A stretch of 64,000 nucleotides of DNA from Candidatus Delongbacteria bacterium. GTDB taxonomy: Bacteria; CAIWAD01. Below are positions 60,121-64,000 of the stretch, in pieces. The position numbers and the translations under genes were made by a program. Under the pieces are notes generated by a model. It had not been told where the DNA came from. It did no database searches and was given only the letters and a program-made list of their open reading frames with translations. The stretch spans positions 62,001 through 126,000 of the forward strand of contig JBAYTZ010000006.1 of assembly GCA_041675285.1 (NCBI GenBank). Reading direction: 5' to 3'. Position 1 is the stretch's first letter. Every line of letters begins with the position of its first letter.

Positions 60121-62643
60121 TCAGGGCAGCCACAGCACGGGATGACTCGCTTCCCGCCCGTCCGCCGCCGCACGAATCCAGTAGCGTCCGCCGGCCAACC
60201 CACTGGGCCGCCAGCTGCGAAACTCTCCGGGCCCCAGCGCCCCCAACTCGGCCACGCGCTGGCCCAGCGCGTTGTGGACGCTGAGCCGCAGCGGGCGGGA
60301 CCCCGTGTTGCGCAGCTGCAGCGCGGGGTTGAAGGGGTTGGGCCAGCAGGCCAGTCCATCCGCCGCCCGGGGCCGTTCCCTGGGTGGCAGCACCGTGGCC
60401 TGGGGCAGCAGGATCTCCAGCACCTGGGCCAGATCCGCGCCCCACTCGGGATCGCCGTTCACGGCCTCCAGACCGAAGGCCAAGAGGTCCAGCCGGCCGT
60501 CGGGCGCGCGCAGGCCGGCCAGACGCGGCGTGCCGCCGCTGTTCCAGGTGAAGAGGGGCGTGCCGCCCAGGGCCTCCAGCACCTGCGGGTCGCTCTGGTT
60601 GCCCGCGCCGCCGGAACCCGTCAACAAGAGGTGCAGGTCCGCCACGTCCGGCGCCCCGGGGGCGCCCCAGACCTGCACGCTGGCCGCCGCCTCTTCCGTC
60701 AGCCCCGCCCCGGCCGCCTCCTGGAGGAAAGCCGGACTGAAGGCCCCCGCCAGGCGCTGGCCGCTCAGCACGGCCCGCCCACCCCGCGTCAGGAAGGCGC
60801 GCAGGCTGTCCTCCAGGGCCGGCTCGAACTGGGGCTCCAAGTCCGATCCGCTGAAGAGCAGCAGCAGGCGCGCCCGGCTCCAGGGCAGCTCGGCGGCGGA
60901 ACTCCAGGCCAACTGCTGGACTTCGGGCGCCCGACCCTGGCTTGTCAAGGCCTCAACATACCAGCCAAGCAGACTCCAGTTGTCTGAGGAATCTCCCTCC
61001 AGGAGCAGCAATTCCGTGACACCGCAGGCCAGCGGCAGCTCGCCCTGCCAGTGGTCCTCGCCCCCGTCCCGCAACCGCCCCTGCAGGCGGAGTTCGGCCA
61101 GTCCAGGCTCCGTCCAGAGCGGCTCCAGTTCCAACTCCAGCGTGTCCGATTCCCCGGCGCGCAGCTGGCCCAGCTCCAGGCTGACAGTGGCGAAGGGCAG
61201 GCGCGGATCCAGTCCCGTCACTTCCAGCACGCCCTGCGCCAGGGCGCGCTCCCCGGCATGGACGGCCAGCCGCAGCCGGCCCGGCGTGTTCACCGGCAGC
61301 CGCCCGCTGCCCGCCACGCCCAGCGCTTCCACCCAGGCCTCGGGCGCCAGCGCCCGGGCGGCGTCCACCCGGCCCGCGCCCAACTGTTGACCGGGCAGCG
61401 CTTCGGCCGTGGCCGCCAGCCGGGCCAGCACGTCGCCAGCGCCCCAGTCGGGATGGACCGCCAGGACCTGCGCAGCCACGCCGGCCGCCACGGGCGTGGC
61501 CATGGACGTGCCCTGCATGACCGTGTAGCCGCCGCCGGTCGCCGTGGAGAGGATCGCGACTCCCGGGGCCGCCAGATCCACCCAGCTGCCGTAGTTGGAA
61601 AAGTCCGCGCGCTGGTCGGCCGGATCCGTGGCGCCCACGGCGATGACCTCGTCGAAGGCCGCGGGGTAGCTGCGCTGGGTGCTGTTTTCGTTGCCCGCCG
61701 CGGCCAGCAGCACCACGCCCTGGGCGTGCAGCGTGGTCACGGCCTGCTGCCAGAGCGTCCCGCCGCCCGGCCCGCCAAAGCTCATGGAGATCACCCGGGC
61801 ACCCGAGGCCGCCGCCAGCAGCATGCCCTCCAGGCCATGGCTGACGTAGCCCATTCCGTCGGTGCCCGTATAGCCGGCGCGGATGGGCAGGATCCGGGCG
61901 GCCGGGGCCGGCGAGGCCACGCCCAGCCCGTTGTAGCCCACGGCGGCGGCGTCGCCCGCGCAGTGGGTGCCGTGGCCGTTGAAATCCGCGGGGTCGTTGT
62001 CCGCGGGCTCGCCGTCCTCGCCGGGCCAAAGCACTTCGGGCGGCAGGTCCACCAGATCCCAGCCCACGCCGTCGTCCACCAGGCCGTTCAGGTCGTCGTC
62101 CAGGCCGTTCCCGTCGGACTCGCTCCAGCGGCCGTCCCCGTCCAGGTCCTCCCCCGGGTTGACGTGGATGCCGGCAGCCAGGTCCGGGTGCCGCCAGTCC
62201 ACGCCCGTGTCCACGATTCCCACCACCGCGGCGGGGCCACCCCGGGAGCGCTGCCAGGCCGCCACGGCCCCCAGCCGCTCCAGATGCCACTGGGCGCGCA
62301 GGGCGGGGTCGTCGGCCACCCAGGCGGAGGTGCGGAACAGCGGGACGGGTTCGGCCAGCCGCACGGCGGCGTGTCCGCGCAGGCGCGCCAGCAGGTCCGG
62401 CGCGCCGGCCGGCGGGCGGGCCCGGACCCAGTCGGGCAGGCCCAGCTTCCGCATGAGGGGCGCGGGCAGCAGGGGCGTAATTCGCAATTCCGGGAAGTCC
62501 CGGGCCAGGCCGGCGGCGCCTCCCGGGGCCAGTTCCAGGTAGAGGTCCGGCTCAGGCAGGGCTGCTTCGCCGGGGAGGGCTGCCAGCAGGAGCAGCAGGC
62601 CGCCCAGCCCGGCCAGCCGAAAAAGGCGGCTAGTGCGTGGCAA
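60121..62643 (-). CDS. Secreted subtilisin-like protease with FlgD-like tail
   Basis: 840 residues from TTG 62643, the only usual start codon before the signal peptide (LAGLGGLLLLLAALPGEA); it overlaps the lipoprotein gene by 14 bases and has GGGAGGA ten bases upstream. S8 triad: Asp145 (GIVDTGVDWRHPDL), His224 (NGHGTHCAG), Ser380 (GTSMATP). A propeptide-like region fills 20-130. Calcium-loop-like acidic inserts (DLDGDGRWSESDGN) follow the Asp. The tail begins ACWPNPFNPALQLRN and ends HPVLWLP. Overall order matches the protease at 43760-46435. Confidence 0.94.
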   Translation of the reverse strand: MPRTSRLFRLAGLGGLLLLLAALPGEAALPEPDLYLELAPGGAAGLARDFPELRITPLLPAPLMRKLGLPDWVRARPPAGAPDLLARLRGHAAVRLAEPVPLFRTSAWVADDPALRAQWHLERLGAVAAWQRSRGGPAAVVGIVDTGVDWRHPDLAAGIHVNPGEDLDGDGRWSESDGNGLDDDLNGLVDDGVGWDLVDLPPEVLWPGEDGEPADNDPADFNGHGTHCAGDAAAVGYNGLGVASPAPAARILPIRAGYTGTDGMGYVSHGLEGMLLAAASGARVISMSFGGPGGGTLWQQAVTTLHAQGVVLLAAAGNENSTQRSYPAAFDEVIAVGATDPADQRADFSNYGSWVDLAAPGVAILSTATGGGYTVMQGTSMATPVAAGVAAQVLAVHPDWGAGDVLARLAATAEALPGQQLGAGRVDAARALAPEAWVEALGVAGSGRLPVNTPGRLRLAVHAGERALAQGVLEVTGLDPRLPFATVSLELGQLRAGESDTLELELEPLWTEPGLAELRLQGRLRDGGEDHWQGELPLACGVTELLLLEGDSSDNWSLLGWYVEALTSQGRAPEVQQLAWSSAAELPWSRARLLLLFSGSDLEPQFEPALEDSLRAFLTRGGRAVLSGQRLAGAFSPAFLQEAAGAGLTEEAAASVQVWGAPGAPDVADLHLLLTGSGGAGNQSDPQVLEALGGTPLFTWNSGGTPRLAGLRAPDGRLDLLAFGLEAVNGDPEWGADLAQVLEILLPQATVLPPRERPRAADGLACWPNPFNPALQLRNTGSRPLRLSVHNALGQRVAELGALGPGEFRSWRPSGLAGGRYWIRAAADGREASHPVLWLP

Positions 62644-62971
62644 TGCGGCCGTCCTCCCCCTGGACCCCGTGGACGCGCTCCTGGGGCAGCCAGCCCGTCA
62701 GGGAGTCCGCCGGCACGGACACGCGCAACCAGATCTGGCCGGCCTCGTCGGCCTTGCGCTCGAGCACGGGGACGGGCTGACCGGCGGGCAGTTGGCCGAT
62801 GCGGGGTCCCAGCGGTTCGCCCAGCAGGTCCTGGGCCGCCTCGGCCAAGACGAGCTTGCCCACCCAGTCCTCGAGGGCGGGCAGGGGGGCGGGCTCCGGC
62901 CGTCCGCCGCAGCCCAGCAACAGCAGCACCAGCAGGAGGAAACTCCCGCGCAGGAAGATCTGACGATTCAT
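62630..62971 (-). CDS. Small lipoprotein with SH3-like domain
   Basis: 113 residues from ATG 62971. Type II signal ending LLLLGC (lipid Cys21), a short Pro-rich linker, then about 70 residues resembling a bacterial SH3 domain: GQLPAGQPVPVLERK, IWLRVSV, LTGWLPQERV. Such domains often bind peptidoglycan or partner proteins in the periplasm. Its stop lies inside the start of the downstream subtilase gene, so the two are likely translated together and may act together. Confidence 0.75.
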   Translation of the reverse strand: MNRQIFLRGSFLLLVLLLLGCGGRPEPAPLPALEDWVGKLVLAEAAQDLLGEPLGPRIGQLPAGQPVPVLERKADEAGQIWLRVSVPADSLTGWLPQERVHGVQGEDGRIATH

Positions 62972-63042
62972 GGTGTGGTCTTTCTGTGTTGACCGGGCCA
63001 ATGTGGGACTTGGCGCGGCGCGCCGTCCAATTCCGATCCAGA

Positions 63043-64000
63043 CTATCCGAGAAACTCGTTGAGCTTCAGGACCTCGTCCGTCTTGACGGGCACGGCGCCC
63101 AGCTCGCCGCAGACCTGGGCCGCGCAGAGGCTGGCGAAGCGCGCGGCGGTGCTGAGCTTGTAGCCCTGGCAGCGGGCCAGGGTCAGCGCGGCGATCACCG
63201 TGTCCCCCGCGCCGGAGACGTCCACGATGGCCCCGCGCAACGCGGGCAGCGTGCTGTGGCGGCCCTCCTCGTCGAACAGCGACATGCCCTGGGAACCCCG
63301 CGTCACCACCAGTTCGGTGCAGGCGCTGCGCTGCTGGAAGTCGCGGCCCAGGGTCTCCAGCTCGGACTCGCTCACCCGGGAGGCGCCCAACGCGCCCAGG
63401 AACTCTTTCAGGTTGGGCTTGAACAGGCCCACGGCGCCGTAGGCGTGGAACTGGCGGTGCTTGGGATCCACGCTGGTGAGCACGCCCGCCGCCCGGGCCG
63501 CGTCCCGCAGCCCGGCGATGGACTCCGCATCCAGCACGCCCTTGTCGTAATCCTCGAAGATGAGGGCGTCCAGCTCCGGCAGCAGGGCCGTCAGCCGGGC
63601 CACCAGCTCCTGGCGCAGGCTGTCGCGCAAGGGCGAGGTGCTCTCCTCGTCGATCCGGGTCACGTGCTGTTCGTGGGCGATGATCCGTGTCTTGGAGGTG
63701 GTGGGGCGCGCTTCGTCCTTGAGCACGCCCTGGGTGGAGATCCCCGCCTCGCGCAGAAGGCCCAGCACGAGCTCGGCGGCGGGATCCGCTCCCACGACGC
63801 CAAAGGGGATGGCCACGGCGCCCAGCGCCCGCAGGTTGTGCACCACGTTGGCGCTGCCGCCCAGGCTGTGGCTGCGGCGCACCACGTTGACCACGGGCAC
63901 CGGCGCCTCCGGGCTGATGCGTTCCACCTTGCCCCAGATGTAGCGGTCCAGCATCAGGTCGCCCACTACGGCAACGCGCTTGTCCGCGCAGCCCTCCAGC
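63043..64000 (-). CDS. hldA: D-glycero-beta-D-manno-heptose-7-phosphate kinase, start beyond the right edge
   Basis: At least 318 residues in an open frame that continues off the right edge; the visible N-terminus reads VAVVGDLMLDRYIWG, so few residues are missing. PfkB fold with GGSANVVHNLRALGA, IFEDYDKGVL, VDPKHRQFHAYGAV, PNLKEF and active-site VSGAGDTVIAALT. This is the RfaE domain-I kinase of ADP-heptose synthesis. It stops after the kinase domain, so the nucleotidyltransferase half (domain II) is a separate gene. It complements the heptosyltransferase and waaA genes at 17243-19527. Confidence 0.93.
   Translation of the reverse strand, partial: LEGCADKRVAVVGDLMLDRYIWGKVERISPEAPVPVVNVVRRSHSLGGSANVVHNLRALGAVAIPFGVVGADPAAELVLGLLREAGISTQGVLKDEARPTTSKTRIIAHEQHVTRIDEESTSPLRDSLRQELVARLTALLPELDALIFEDYDKGVLDAESIAGLRDAARAAGVLTSVDPKHRQFHAYGAVGLFKPNLKEFLGALGASRVSESELETLGRDFQQRSACTELVVTRGSQGMSLFDEEGRHSTLPALRGAIVDVSGAGDTVIAALTLARCQGYKLSTAARFASLCAAQVCGELGAVPVKTDEVLKLNEFLG

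Overview
The window is high-GC, almost fully coding DNA from a Gram-negative bacterium with an outer membrane. The evidence is lipopolysaccharide genes (Kdo transferase, heptosyltransferase, heptose-phosphate kinase at the right edge), a TonB-dependent receptor, and several large secreted proteins that end in FlgD/Ig-like beta domains of the kind used as type IX secretion (T9SS) sorting tails. A PorV-like outer-membrane protein is also present. This fits the Fibrobacteres-Chlorobi-Bacteroidetes assemblage or one of its uncultured high-GC relatives; the sequence alone does not name a phylum. Nearly all genes lie on the minus strand. Only 28567-30631 and 46680-48533 are convincing plus-strand genes. 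Many neighbours overlap by 4 bases (ATGA or GTGA), so translational coupling is common, and GTG or TTG starts are frequent.

Layout. 1-2176: left-truncated subtilisin-like protease. 2317-3134: two microcompartment shell genes with no enzymes beside them. 3319-4998: TGS/ThrRS-like/uridine-kinase-like fusion. 5014-17072: signalling block with two single-domain response regulators, a multi-GAF/PAS protein with a degraded kinase core, an HDOD-like protein, a tRNA cluster (Ala-Gly-Cys in transcription order), a GGDEF hybrid protein, an NtrC-type activator and its likely histidine kinase. 17243-20450: LPS genes and a secreted ApbE-like protein. 20499-23178: prenyl synthase, tyrS and smpB in one coupled run. 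23197-28256: mixed genes (DUF6305-like, epimerase, glycosyltransferase, membrane protein, HEAT protein, lipoprotein).

28567-30631 is a plus-strand YjiM/YjiL-type pair (double-cubane-cluster protein and its ATP-dependent activator). 30726-36661 holds a glyoxalase-fold protein, two DinB-GNAT fusions, a YbhB-type lipoprotein, a ferredoxin, a YqaA-type membrane protein, pcm and a glycosyltransferase. 36662-37466 is an 800-base non-coding stretch with a tandem ~365-base repeat whose two copies preserve a two-helix hairpin through compensatory base changes. 37467-43622: miaA, a diguanylate cyclase, and hutU-plsC-hutI.

43760-64000 is dominated by envelope and secretion functions: a second subtilase with a possible sigma-54 promoter, a membrane glycosyltransferase with TPRs, a sugar kinase, der with a long acidic tail, apaG, the operon TonB receptor / giant surface protein / PorV-like protein, a small surface protein, a third subtilase, an SH3-like lipoprotein, and the start-less hldA gene.

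The observations most worth following are the covarying tandem repeat, the orphan two-gene shell locus with a Rho_N/SAP-like tail, the two neighbouring DinB-GNAT fusions, and the altered catalytic or contact residues in the signalling block.
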